A DNA stretch of 45,230 nt, taken from the NCBI GenBank assembly GCA_003152075.1, contig PLZG01000040.1, positions 1,845 to 47,074 on the forward strand. Reading direction: 5' to 3'. The translations under genes were made by a program, and so were the position numbers. Positions 1-6,968 of the stretch are shown piece after piece; the first letter of the stretch is position 1, and every line of letters starts with the position of its first letter. The notes under the pieces are model-generated. The model made no database searches. It was not told the origin of the DNA and saw only the letters and a list, made by a program, of their open reading frames with translations. This stretch comes from a candidate division FCPU426 bacterium. GTDB taxonomy: Bacteria > Oederibacteriota > Muellerivitia > Muellerivitales > Muellerivitaceae.

Positions 1-140
1 CCCCCCATGGCGATTTCAACATCGTCCGGATGGGCCCCAAAAGCCAAAACATCCACAAGAGCGCCGCTACCGAAAGCCCCGCCAGGCGCAACCGTTTCAA
101 ATGTTTGGATTATTTTTTTCTTCATGGATGAGCCCATCAT
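1..140 (-). CDS. PIG-L/LmbE-family deacetylase, N-terminal fragment (BshB1-like)
   Basis: The reading frame runs off the left edge, so only about 46 N-terminal residues are visible. They include the motif DVLAFGAHPDDVEIAMGG, the hallmark of PIG-L/LmbE zinc-dependent N-acetylglucosaminyl deacetylases. The H-P-D-D residues bind zinc and activate water in that family. The wording of the motif is especially close to bacillithiol deacetylase BshB1, but the fragment is too short to fix the substrate. Three in-frame ATGs lie at 140, 137 and 125. None has a strong SD, so the start is uncertain. The gene begins about 20 nt after the cold-shock gene's terminator on the same strand. Confidence 0.8.
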   Translation of the reverse strand, partial: MMGSSMKKKIIQTFETVAPGGAFGSGALVDVLAFGAHPDDVEIAMG

Positions 141-158
141 AAACCTACGGATTGAAAT

Positions 159-192
159 AAAAAAGGCCCTCCCCTTTCGGAGAAGGCCTTTG
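159..192 (-). terminator. Rho-independent terminator of the cold-shock gene
   Basis: Read on the minus strand, AAAGGCC and GGCCTTT pair around an inner stem closed by a GAAA tetraloop, followed by six T residues. It lies 15 nt after the cold-shock stop codon, and the hairpin plus U-tract is a textbook intrinsic terminator. Confidence 0.85.
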
Positions 193-206
193 GAATAGGT
201 GTCGTT

Positions 207-410
207 TTAACCTGCTTTTGTTACGTTCGCGGCCTGCTTTCCCTTCGCCCCCTGCACGATCTCGAAGGTTACTTCCTGTCCCGCTGTCAAGGTCTTGAAC
301 CCGTCGCCCTGGATAGCCGAGAAATGAACGAACACGTCTTCCCCGCCTTCCTGCTCGATGAACCCGTAACCCTTCCCCGCGTTAAACCACTTCACTCGAC
401 CCGTTGGCAT
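207..410 (-). CDS. Cold-shock domain protein, CspA family
   Basis: This 67-residue protein is a single cold-shock OB-fold domain. The RNA-binding motifs are present as KGYGFI (RNP1, about residues 13-18) and DVFVHF (RNP2, about 25-30). Length and motifs match the CspA family of single-stranded nucleic-acid chaperones that melt mRNA structure. The ATG start follows an AAGGAAGG SD. A sigma70-like promoter lies about 150 nt upstream, giving a long leader like those that cold-regulate csp mRNAs elsewhere. A strong terminator follows, so it is probably monocistronic. Whether it is induced by cold cannot be told from the sequence. Confidence 0.95.
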   Translation of the reverse strand: MPTGRVKWFNAGKGYGFIEQEGGEDVFVHFSAIQGDGFKTLTAGQEVTFEIVQGAKGKQAANVTKAG

Positions 411-715
411 CTTTCGAGCCCTTCCTTTTCCGCATCTTGTGTTGCCCCTTCAATCGCAGTGGCTTCCCTCCGTCGCTTTCCTAAAACAGGGATGCCGACT
501 TAAGATGCCCCCGATTGACAAGTCCATCGCCCTTGATGCTTACAACGATGTAGCTCAAGTGTAAATAAAAAACAGTGGTTTTTCAATGGGTTTTACGTTT
601 TATAAAGCTCTTGGGAAAAATCAACCATTAGAGTTTCCGGGATGGAAATTCTTTTTATGTTCCAGAGATGATTCGGGAAGGTCCTCGACCAGTGTGATCA
701 CCTTAACCCAATAAA
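411..715. other. Intergenic region: cold-shock leader and pit 3' flank
   Basis: About 300 nt without a supported gene. Bases 411-551 are the probable 5' leader of the cold-shock mRNA. The remainder separates its promoter from the 3' end of pit. I found no convincing terminator for pit here. Confidence 0.5.
558..586 (-). promoter_or_regulatory. Sigma70-like promoter of the cold-shock gene
   Basis: On the minus strand TTGAAA (581-586) and TACACT (558-563) are separated by 17 nt. This predicts a transcript start near 551 and a leader of about 140 nt. Assigned by consensus match only. Confidence 0.5.
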
Positions 716-1735
716 TCAATTCCAACCCGCGAGGGTAAACAGCCACTCGAAAAGACCGGCCACCAGGGCGGCTGCCGGGATGGTCAGAACCCAGGCCCAG
801 ACGATGCGGCCCGCCACGCCCCAACGCACCGAAGAAAAGGACGTGGTGCTCCCGACTCCAATGATGGCGCCTGTAATCGTGTGGGTGGTGGAAACGGGGA
901 CTCCGAGCGAGGCCGCGAAAAAGAGTGAGATGGCCCCGCCCAACTCGGCGCAAAAACCGCCCACAGGCTTGAGCTTCGTGATCCTCTGTCCCATAGTCTT
1001 AACGATACGCCAGCCCCCGGTCATGGTTCCGAAAGCCATGGCGGCGTAACAACAAATGATGATCCACCAGGCAATCTCCTGGCTTCCCGATCGATAGGCC
1101 CACTCCGGATGCTTCCCCGTCAGCAAAAGTGCCACGATAATCCCCATCGTCTTTTGGGAATCGTTGGCGCCATGCCCCATGCTGTAAGCGGCCGCCGAAA
1201 AGAATTGCCCGATGCGGAAAATGCCGTCCACGGACGAGGGCGTAAACCGGCGAAACAGGTTGAAGACAAGGGTCATGAAAAAAAAGCCGAGGATCAATCC
1301 CAGGATCGGCGCCACGAATATGAAGATGATGGTCATTTTGAACCCCGCCACGACGAGAACTTTCCACCCGCCGTGGACCACCGCCGCCCCGCCGAAAGCC
1401 CCAATGAGGGCGTGCGAGGAACTGGTGGGAAGCCCGTAATACCAGGTGATCAGGTCCCAAACGATGGCGCCGATCAGGGCCGCCAGGATCACGTAAACAG
1501 TGATCCCTGCCGGGTCGACCATGCCCTTCCCCACCGTTTTGGCGACGTAGGTGCCCACCGTGAAGGCGGCCACGAAGTTGAAAAAGGCGGCCCAAAGTAC
1601 GGCCTGGCCCGGGGTCAAAACCCGGGTCGAGACGACGGTGGCGATGGAATTAGCCGCGTCATGGAACCCGTTCAGGAAGTCGAAGGCCAAGGCGAAGAGG
1701 ATGATGAAAACAATGACGGCTAGTTCAGAAGTCAA
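716..1735 (-). CDS. pit: PiT-family inorganic phosphate transporter
   Basis: This 339-residue polytopic membrane protein belongs to the PiT family (low-affinity phosphate:cation symport in the inner membrane). The N-terminal signature FDFLNGFHDAANS (about 18-30) and its C-terminal repeat GANDSQK (189-195) are the duplicated family motifs. The length is normal for short bacterial Pit proteins. The start is TTG at 1735, preceded by AGGGGTG; no in-frame ATG upstream of the first motif fits better. It follows the DUF47 gene by 82 nt on the same strand, the usual DUF47-pit pairing, so both are probably one operon under the Pho-box-like promoter at 2482-2517. Confidence 0.95.
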   Translation of the reverse strand: MTSELAVIVFIILFALAFDFLNGFHDAANSIATVVSTRVLTPGQAVLWAAFFNFVAAFTVGTYVAKTVGKGMVDPAGITVYVILAALIGAIVWDLITWYYGLPTSSSHALIGAFGGAAVVHGGWKVLVVAGFKMTIIFIFVAPILGLILGFFFMTLVFNLFRRFTPSSVDGIFRIGQFFSAAAYSMGHGANDSQKTMGIIVALLLTGKHPEWAYRSGSQEIAWWIIICCYAAMAFGTMTGGWRIVKTMGQRITKLKPVGGFCAELGGAISLFFAASLGVPVSTTHTITGAIIGVGSTTSFSSVRWGVAGRIVWAWVLTIPAAALVAGLFEWLFTLAGWN

Positions 1736-1792
1736 TGAACACCCCTAAGTCATTTTTTATTCTTAGTTTTTAATTTTTAATTAAGAATTCAC

Positions 1793-1815
1793 AATTCAGA
1801 ATTCATAATTGCAGT
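1793..1815. repeat. 23-nt exact repeat, copy 1 (second copy 5055-5077)
   Basis: An AT-rich block containing GAATTCATAATTGCAG is identical over 23 nt to bases 5055-5077. Both copies sit 1-3 nt past the stop codon of a phosphate gene on the minus strand (DUF47 here, phoU there). Degenerate AATTCA-type sequence surrounds both. Confidence 0.8.
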
Positions 1816-1817
1816 TA

Positions 1818-2444
1818 TCAAGCGTTTTCTAGCACAACACCTTCAATAATGTTGGCCACATCCTCACAACGGTCAATGGCGTTTTCCACGTCCTCGTAAA
1901 TTTCCTTCCAAACCAAAACCTGTACCGCGTCCTTCTCTTCCTTGAATAGCTTGGCGATGGCCGAGTCGCGGATGGCGTCCCCGTCGTTCTCCAGCTTATT
2001 GATCTCGATGCAGGACTTCAGGATTTGTTTGGCGTTTTTGAGGTTCCTCAGGTTTTTGACCGCGTTTTGCAATTCCAATGTTGAGTGGTTCAAAACCTTG
2101 GCCAACTCGAGGAGCTCGGCGGGAATTTCCTTCACTCCATAAAGCATCATGCGCCGGGCGGCGCCATCGATAAGGTCCATCACATCGTCCATCCGGGAAA
2201 TGAGTTTGTGAATCTGGTCCCGGTCAAAAGGAGTGATGAAGGTTTTATGCAGCATTTCCACCGTGCGGTGGGTGATTTCGTCCGCCTTATGCTCTGCGTC
2301 CTTGAGTCGCCTGGCCTTGGCCGGGGCGTCGCCGAAATGTTCCAGCATTTCAATGAAGATTTGGGTGCCTTCCACGCAGGTTGCCGCGTGTTGGTCGAAA
2401 ACGTCGAAAAAGCCGAATTCCTTGGGAATGAGAAAGTCGAACAT
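1818..2444 (-). CDS. DUF47 (PhoU-like) Pit accessory protein
   Basis: A 208-residue, largely helical protein of the DUF47 family, distantly related to PhoU and almost always encoded next to pit, where it is thought to modulate transport. The body is amphipathic helices with acidic, metal-binding-type segments such as RMDDVMDLID and ENAIDRCEDV. I prefer the ATG at 2444 (MFDFLIPKE): it follows GGGGGCG, and the candidate promoter (-10 at 2482-2487) lies upstream of it. The longer GTG start at 2492 would precede the predicted transcript start. First gene of the DUF47-pit operon. Confidence 0.9.
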   Translation of the reverse strand: MFDFLIPKEFGFFDVFDQHAATCVEGTQIFIEMLEHFGDAPAKARRLKDAEHKADEITHRTVEMLHKTFITPFDRDQIHKLISRMDDVMDLIDGAARRMMLYGVKEIPAELLELAKVLNHSTLELQNAVKNLRNLKNAKQILKSCIEINKLENDGDAIRDSAIAKLFKEEKDAVQVLVWKEIYEDVENAIDRCEDVANIIEGVVLENA

Positions 2445-2481
2445 AAGCGCCCCCGATGATCCTGAAGTGGAAATCGGGGCC

Positions 2482-2517
2482 AAGATAGCCACTGTCCCCT
2501 TGTAACGTCAATGTTAA
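2482..2517 (-). promoter_or_regulatory. Promoter of DUF47-pit with Pho-box-like repeat
   Basis: On the minus strand TTGACG (2506-2511) and TATCTT (2482-2487), 18 nt apart, form a sigma70-like promoter. TTAACA (2512-2517) and GTTACA (2501-2506), spaced 11 bp start to start, straddle the -35. This resembles the 11-bp-periodic PhoP box of Bacillus. The second half-site matches only 4 of 6, so this is the weakest promoter of the set. Confidence 0.4.
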
Positions 2518-2585
2518 ATTTCCTATCTTCACAATGAAAATGAAGGCGAAAAGTGTATTTTTAGATAAAAATCTTTCGAGATCCC

Positions 2586-2617
2586 TTGACCCTCGACTAG
2601 GCTCTAGATTGTATCCT
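2586..2617 (+). promoter_or_regulatory. Possible MerR-type promoter of the arsenic operon
   Basis: TTGACC (2586-2591) and TATCCT (2612-2617) are separated by 20 nt, the over-long spacer typical of MerR-family operators, with an imperfect dyad in the spacer. The leader to the ATG at 2631 would be very short, which weakens the call. Confidence 0.35.
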
Positions 2618-2630
2618 TGGACTAGGTGAA

Positions 2631-3023
2631 ATGATGAAAACTGAAACCAAACAATTCCAAATTGGCGAGGTCGCCCGAAGGGCGAAGGCTTCCATCCACA
2701 CCATTCGCTATTATGAAAAACTCGGACTCCTGATAAGACCATCCCGTAGTGCTGGCGGTTTCAGGCTTTACGGGCAGGACACAGTTGAACGGCTTGGCTT
2801 TATCCAGAAGGCCAAGGATTTCGGGTTGACCCTGGAGGAAATCAAGAAGATCACCTGTTGCGGTGACAAGGGCCTGGGCCCCTGCTGTGATATGACCGTC
2901 AAACTTTTCAGCCGCAAGGTCAAGGAACTTGAGGGTAAAGTAAAAGAGCTTAACCAGACCAAACGAAAAGTCCGGGGCCTGTTATCAGGCTGGGCGGTTA
3001 AAAAGAAAGGAAAGCACGTATGA
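2631..3023 (+). CDS. MerR-family regulator, probable metalloid sensor of the ars operon
   Basis: A 130-residue MerR-family protein. The N-terminal winged helix-turn-helix (about 9-45, with the family signature IHTIRYYEKLGLL) is followed by a dimerisation coiled coil (about 90-120). It carries two vicinal cysteine pairs, Cys76-Cys77 and Cys85-Cys86, at the end of the DNA-binding part, and lacks the C-terminal cysteine loop of MerR or CadR. Its gene overlaps arsC by 4 nt (ATGA), so it is translationally coupled to an arsenic operon usually controlled by ArsR. I infer trivalent-arsenic sensing through the CC-X7-CC cysteines; another thiophilic metal is possible. Confidence 0.88.
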   Translation: MMKTETKQFQIGEVARRAKASIHTIRYYEKLGLLIRPSRSAGGFRLYGQDTVERLGFIQKAKDFGLTLEEIKKITCCGDKGLGPCCDMTVKLFSRKVKELEGKVKELNQTKRKVRGLLSGWAVKKKGKHV

Positions 3024-3442
3024 AACAGCGGGTTTTAATTCTCTGCACCGGCAATTCCTGCCGGTCCCAAATGGCCGAGGGAATCCTGCGCCACTATGGC
3101 GGTGACAAGTTCGAGGTTTCCAGCGCTGGCACACAGCCTTCCAAGGTAAATGAAACAGCTATACAGGTGATGAAGGAAATTGGAATCGACATTTCCAGCC
3201 AAAAGTCCAAGGATGTAAAAGAGTTTGTCGGCCAGCACTTTCATTACGTCATCACGGTTTGCGACAAGGCGGACAAAGCCTGCCCCATCTTTCCCGGTCC
3301 GGCCATGCGTTTGCACTGGTTTTTCCCCGATCCACCCCATGGAGTGGAAGTCACGAACGAGGTGTTAGGTGAATTCCGCCTGATCAGGGATATGATTCAC
3401 AACAAGTTTAAAAAGATGGGCGAAACAGGAAAAACAGAATAA
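3020..3442 (+). CDS. arsC: Arsenate reductase, thioredoxin-coupled ArsC (LMW-phosphatase fold)
   Basis: A 140-residue low-molecular-weight tyrosine-phosphatase-fold protein. The P-loop CTGNSCR gives catalytic Cys9 and Arg15; the DPP segment supplies the acid Asp104. Cys81 and Cys88, spaced as Cys82/Cys89 of the pI258 enzyme, complete the thiol relay of the thioredoxin-linked family, so arsenate reduction is preferred over phosphatase activity. It reduces arsenate to arsenite in the cytoplasm for export by the Acr3 gene downstream. The ATG overlaps the regulator's stop and has a GGAAAG SD. Confidence 0.93.
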   Translation: MKQRVLILCTGNSCRSQMAEGILRHYGGDKFEVSSAGTQPSKVNETAIQVMKEIGIDISSQKSKDVKEFVGQHFHYVITVCDKADKACPIFPGPAMRLHWFFPDPPHGVEVTNEVLGEFRLIRDMIHNKFKKMGETGKTE

Positions 3443-3455
3443 AAAGGAGGCTGTT

Positions 3456-3893
3456 ATGAGGCCGCATATTTCGATCAACGTGAAGGACGTCAAAAAATCA
3501 ATCGCCTTTTATCAAAGGCTTTTTGGAAAGGATCCCCAAAAGCAAACCGGCGATTACGCCAAATTCGACTTGGAAAAACCGGGTTTAAATTTTTCCATAC
3601 AAACCGGAAACCTTGAAACCATAAGCCAAGTCAGCCATTTTGGCATTGAGGTGGATTCCCCTTCCGAAATCAATGAATGGAAAGAACGCATGGAAAAAGA
3701 AGGTATCGTTGGAAAGGTTGAGGAAGATACTGACTGTTGTTTCGCCCGCCAGGACAAGGTTTGGTTCAAGGACCCGGACGGAAATTCCTGGGAAGTGTTC
3801 CATGTCTACGAACAACTTCCCGTGTTAGGATCTTTCGCCGTGTCCGGTTCCTGTTGTACGCCGTCCGAATCAGGAAGTTGCTGTTCAGCCTAA
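3456..3893 (+). CDS. arsI: ArsI-type C-As lyase (vicinal oxygen chelate dioxygenase)
   Basis: A 145-residue glyoxalase/VOC-fold protein of the ArsI/CadI group. Residues equivalent to the known ArsI centre are visible: His4, His61 and Glu113 as Fe(II) ligands and the vicinal Cys94-Cys95 pair that binds trivalent organoarsenicals, in the segment TDCCFARQDKVWFKDPDG. ArsI cleaves the carbon-arsenic bond of methyl- and aromatic arsenicals. The tail carries two more Cys pairs (133-134, 142-143). It starts 13 nt after arsC with AAGGAGG and precedes acr3, so released arsenite can be exported. Cadmium-induced CadI is the closest alternative name. Confidence 0.88.
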   Translation: MRPHISINVKDVKKSIAFYQRLFGKDPQKQTGDYAKFDLEKPGLNFSIQTGNLETISQVSHFGIEVDSPSEINEWKERMEKEGIVGKVEEDTDCCFARQDKVWFKDPDGNSWEVFHVYEQLPVLGSFAVSGSCCTPSESGSCCSA

Positions 3894-3926
3894 TCTTCCA
3901 TCAATTAAGATACCCAAGGAAATGAA

Positions 3927-4988
3927 TTGGCCAGCCTCTCGAAAAAGATGAATATCTTTGAGCGTTATCTGTCCCTCTGGGTCGCGCTTTGTATGGGGCT
4001 TGGAATCCTCATCGGGAAGTCCCTCCCCCAACTAACGGCTTCCATGCAGCAGATGGAATTTGGGACAGGAAGCCAGATCAACATCCCCATCGCTATCCTT
4101 ATTTGGCTGATGATTTATCCTATGATGTTGAAAATCGATTTTGCCTCTCTCAAGGCGGTAGGGAAAAATCCAAAAGGTCTATTCGTAACACTCTTCGTCA
4201 ACTGGCTGGTGAAACCTTTTTCCATGGCTTTCTTGGGGTGGCTTTTTCTCAAAGTGTTATTTCTCCCCTTCCTAACCCCCGAAATTGCCAACCAATATTG
4301 GGCGGGGCTCATCATTTTGGCCGCCGCCCCCTGTACCGCCATGGTCTTTGTCTGGTCGTATTTAGCGGGCGGGGACGCCGCCTACACATTGGTGCAGGTT
4401 TCGGTCAACGATCTCATCATGCTGGTCGCCTTCGCCCCCTTGGTCCGGTTTCTGGTGTCCGGAACTTCCGGGCTCGAAGTTCCCTTTCAAGTGCTCCTAT
4501 ATTCAGTCCTTATTTTCGTGGTCATCCCCCTCATCCTGGGCGCGGTCAGCCGGCAGTACATCATTAAAAGCAAAGGCCAAAAGTGGTTCAACGAAAAGTT
4601 TCTTTCCGCGTTTCACCCCGTTACTATTTTGGCCCTTTTGGCGACCCTGGTGTTGATCTTCGCTTTTCAGGCCGAGAACATCATAGGCAGGTGGTTTCAT
4701 GTATTTCTCATCGCTATCCCCATCCTGATTCAGGTCTATTTCAACGCGGGGTTGGCCTATGGCTTGATGAGAATTCTGAAAGTTCCTTATAAAGTGGCCG
4801 CCCCAGGTGCGCTCATCGGGGCCTCAAATTTCTTCGAACTGGCGGTCGCCACCTCCATAGCCCTTTACGGAGCGGGAAGCGGGGCCGCTTTGGCCACAGT
4901 AGTGGGAGTGTTGGTAGAAGTTCCGGCCATGTTATCGGTCTGCTCGGTATGCGTCAAAACCAAGGGATGGTTTCCTAAAGGGGCCTAA
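3927..4988 (+). CDS. acr3: Acr3-family arsenite efflux permease
   Basis: A 353-residue protein with about ten membrane segments, of the Acr3 family (bile/arsenite/riboflavin transporter superfamily). The conserved APCTAMVFVWS segment contains the essential cysteine (Cys136), and SNFFELAVA matches the conserved glutamate region. It exports arsenite across the inner membrane. The start is TTG at 3927 with AAGGA about 8 nt upstream. The ATG at 3922 is out of frame and the internal ATG at 3948 has no SD. Last gene of the regulator-arsC-arsI-acr3 operon. Confidence 0.93.
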   Translation: MASLSKKMNIFERYLSLWVALCMGLGILIGKSLPQLTASMQQMEFGTGSQINIPIAILIWLMIYPMMLKIDFASLKAVGKNPKGLFVTLFVNWLVKPFSMAFLGWLFLKVLFLPFLTPEIANQYWAGLIILAAAPCTAMVFVWSYLAGGDAAYTLVQVSVNDLIMLVAFAPLVRFLVSGTSGLEVPFQVLLYSVLIFVVIPLILGAVSRQYIIKSKGQKWFNEKFLSAFHPVTILALLATLVLIFAFQAENIIGRWFHVFLIAIPILIQVYFNAGLAYGLMRILKVPYKVAAPGALIGASNFFELAVATSIALYGAGSGAALATVVGVLVEVPAMLSVCSVCVKTKGWFPKGA

Positions 4989-5011
4989 TACGCACGGCTT
5001 CTTAGAAATAA

Positions 5012-5036
5012 AAAAGCCCAGAGTTTTTCCGGGCTT
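5012..5036 (-). terminator. Terminator between acr3 and phoU (bidirectional, stronger on minus)
   Basis: AAGCCC (5014-5019) pairs with GGGCTT (5031-5036). On the minus strand a run of six T follows, so it ends the pst-phoU transcript; on the plus strand the T-tract is poor, but it may also stop the convergent ars operon. Confidence 0.75.
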
Positions 5037-5054
5037 CAATAATTCAAAATTGTA

Positions 5055-5077
5055 AATTCAGAATTCATAATTGCAGT
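5055..5077. repeat. 23-nt exact repeat, copy 2 (first copy 1793-1815)
   Basis: Identical over 23 nt to 1793-1815 and likewise placed just past a stop codon (phoU). Similar but diverged AATTCAAAATT sequence recurs near 5829-5843 after pstB. Confidence 0.8.
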
Positions 5078-5078
5078 A

Positions 5079-5735
5079 TTACCCGCGTCGGTGTCTTATG
5101 TCCTTCCCCTGCACCATGTAAACCACATCTTCGGCCACGTTGGTAGCATGGTCAGCGATTCGCTCCAGGTAGCGGGAAATGAAAATGAGGTTCAGGGCTC
5201 TCGTGATGGCGGCCCGATCCTCGATCATATAGCTCAATAGCTCCCGGATGATCTGGTCATTCAGGTTGTCCACCTCATCATCCCTTTCGCAGACCTTCTT
5301 GGCCGCGACCGGATCCCGGTTGACGAGGGAATCGAGAGCCACCTTGACCATTTCCTGCGCGATGGAAGCCATTCGCGGAATATCAATCAGGGGCTTCAAA
5401 GGCGGAAGCTCGTTTAAGGTGATGGCCCTCTCGGCGATATTAACCGCCATGTCTCCAATACGCTCCAAATCCGAGTTGATCTTCATCGCGCTGGTAATAA
5501 ACCTCATGTCGCTCGCCATGGGCTGGTGAAGGGCCAAAAGACGGTGGCAGGTCTCATCCACCTCAATTTCCAGGTCGTTGATGTCCCGGTCGTCCCGGAT
5601 GATCTGCCGGGACAACTTGGTATCCCGGTCGACCAGGGATTTCATGGCCAAGCGGATGGCTTCCTCCACCTTGCTCCCCATGAGCAGGATTTTCTCTTTT
5701 AAGCCGCCTAATTCCTCGTCGAAAGATATTTGCAT
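5079..5735 (-). CDS. phoU: Phosphate-signalling protein PhoU
   Basis: A 218-residue helical protein with two PhoU repeats; metal-binding family motifs are seen in RIGDMAVNIAERA (first repeat) and RIADHATNVAEDV (second). PhoU links the Pst transporter to the PhoR kinase and restrains the Pho response when phosphate is plentiful. I chose the ATG at 5735 (MQISFDEEL), preceded by a G-rich SD; an upstream TTG at 5768 has none and reads through a low-complexity GCCAAG repeat. Last gene of pstSCAB-phoU. No PhoB/PhoR pair is encoded in the window. Confidence 0.93.
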   Translation of the reverse strand: MQISFDEELGGLKEKILLMGSKVEEAIRLAMKSLVDRDTKLSRQIIRDDRDINDLEIEVDETCHRLLALHQPMASDMRFITSAMKINSDLERIGDMAVNIAERAITLNELPPLKPLIDIPRMASIAQEMVKVALDSLVNRDPVAAKKVCERDDEVDNLNDQIIRELLSYMIEDRAAITRALNLIFISRYLERIADHATNVAEDVVYMVQGKDIRHRRG

Positions 5736-5853
5736 CTGCAAAACCCCATTCCACCGCCAAGACGCCAAGGCGTCAAGGAAGGATTTAATTTAAAAAACAT
5801 TACCATTTCCGGGCACCGGAAATTTCAACAATTCAAAATTTAAAACTGAAGGT

Positions 5854-6747
5854 TCAACCGAACCTTCCTGTGATGTAATCTTCTGTGAGTTTGTTCGCCG
5901 GGTTGGTGAACACCTTCTCCGTCGAATCATACTCAATCAACTTCCCATTGAGCATGAAAGCCGTCTTTTGGGAAACCCGGGCGGCCTGCTGCATGTTATG
6001 GGTCACGATAATGATAGTGTAATTCTGCCTCAATTCATGGATCAGTTCCTCGACCTTGGAAGTGGAAATGGGATCCAGGGCCGAGCAGGGTTCGTCCATC
6101 AATAGGACTTCCAGCTCAACCGCCAGGGATCTCGCGATACAAAGCCTTTGCTGTTGCCCGCCCGAAAGGGCCGCGCCTGCCTTTTGCAAGCTATCCTTTA
6201 CTTCCTCCCATAGGGCGGCTTTCCTCAAGCTCTTTTCCACAACCTCATCTAGGGTTTTCTTGTCCCGTGTCCCATTCAAGCGCAAGCCAACGGCCACATT
6301 GTCGTAAATGGAAAGCGTGGGAAAAGGGGTTGGCTTTTGGAAGACCATGCCTACCCGGCGGCGGACCGCCACCGGATCCATGCGGGGATCAAAAATACTG
6401 TTTTCTTCCAAGAAAATGTCCCCAGCGAACCGAGAGCCGGGTACGGTCTCGTGCATTCGGTTGAAACAGCGGATCAAGGTGGACTTGCCGCAGCCCGAAG
6501 GCCCGATAATGGCTGTTACGGCCTTCTCATTAATATCAATATTCACGTCAAAAAGGGCCTGCTTGGTTCCGAACCAGGCGCAAACACCTTCCGCTTTCAT
6601 CTTCACTTTCTTGACGGAGGCGTCCGGTTCATGATGGGCCACTTCAATCTTGCGGGAATCGCTTCGGGGCTCGTTCTTGGGTTCCTTTTCCACTGGTTTC
6701 CTCTCTTTTTTCTCTTTTTCAGCCAATTCGTCAATCATGGGACCCAT
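5854..6747 (-). CDS. pstB: Phosphate ABC transporter ATP-binding protein PstB
   Basis: A 297-residue ABC ATPase. Walker A is GPSGCGKST (82-90), the signature is LSGGQQQR (194-201) and Walker B is VLLMDEP (214-220). It powers high-affinity phosphate import with PstA/PstC. It is about 45 residues longer than typical PstB because of a charged N-terminal extension (residues 4-45, Lys/Glu-rich). The extension is likely translated: GAGGTGAAGG lies directly before ATG 6747, while Met50 at the canonical start lacks an SD. It lies between phoU and pstA, separated from pstA by a 155-bp repeat element. Confidence 0.95.
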   Translation of the reverse strand: MGPMIDELAEKEKKERKPVEKEPKNEPRSDSRKIEVAHHEPDASVKKVKMKAEGVCAWFGTKQALFDVNIDINEKAVTAIIGPSGCGKSTLIRCFNRMHETVPGSRFAGDIFLEENSIFDPRMDPVAVRRRVGMVFQKPTPFPTLSIYDNVAVGLRLNGTRDKKTLDEVVEKSLRKAALWEEVKDSLQKAGAALSGGQQQRLCIARSLAVELEVLLMDEPCSALDPISTSKVEELIHELRQNYTIIIVTHNMQQAARVSQKTAFMLNGKLIEYDSTEKVFTNPANKLTEDYITGRFG

Positions 6748-6789
6748 CCTTCACCTCAGAATCTTTAGATTCACTACAAAAATCTTGGG

Positions 6790-6944
6790 AACAGGGATAA
6801 ACGCAGATGAACGCCGATAAATCTAAAATAAATTTACTAAAATATTTATCAGTCTTTATCCATCCTTATCACAGTTCCCATTGCCGTCAGCCTATGGCTG
6901 GGTTGTTGTTTTCCCATCAGCGTTTATCCGCGTTCATCCCTGTT
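6790..6944. repeat. Hairpin-ended dispersed repeat R1, copy a
   Basis: The element begins AACAGGGATAAACGC and ends with the near-complementary CGTTCATCCCTGTT, so its roughly 26-nt ends can pair imperfectly. The centre contains the recurring TTATCACAGTTCCCATTGCC block. It fills the pstB-pstA gap. Confidence 0.85.
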
Positions 6945-6968
6945 ACAAAGGCTTTGTTTTTGCCTTTC

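Noticed and set aside
7-198. 63-aa plus-strand frame at the left edge
   Set aside because: It is the antisense of the PIG-L deacetylase N-terminus and of the cold-shock terminator; no SD.
6941-6950. GTTACA/GTAACA hexamers at the ends of R1 repeats as Pho half-sites
   Set aside because: They are part of the repeat's own AACAGGGAT end and lack a partner at 11 bp.
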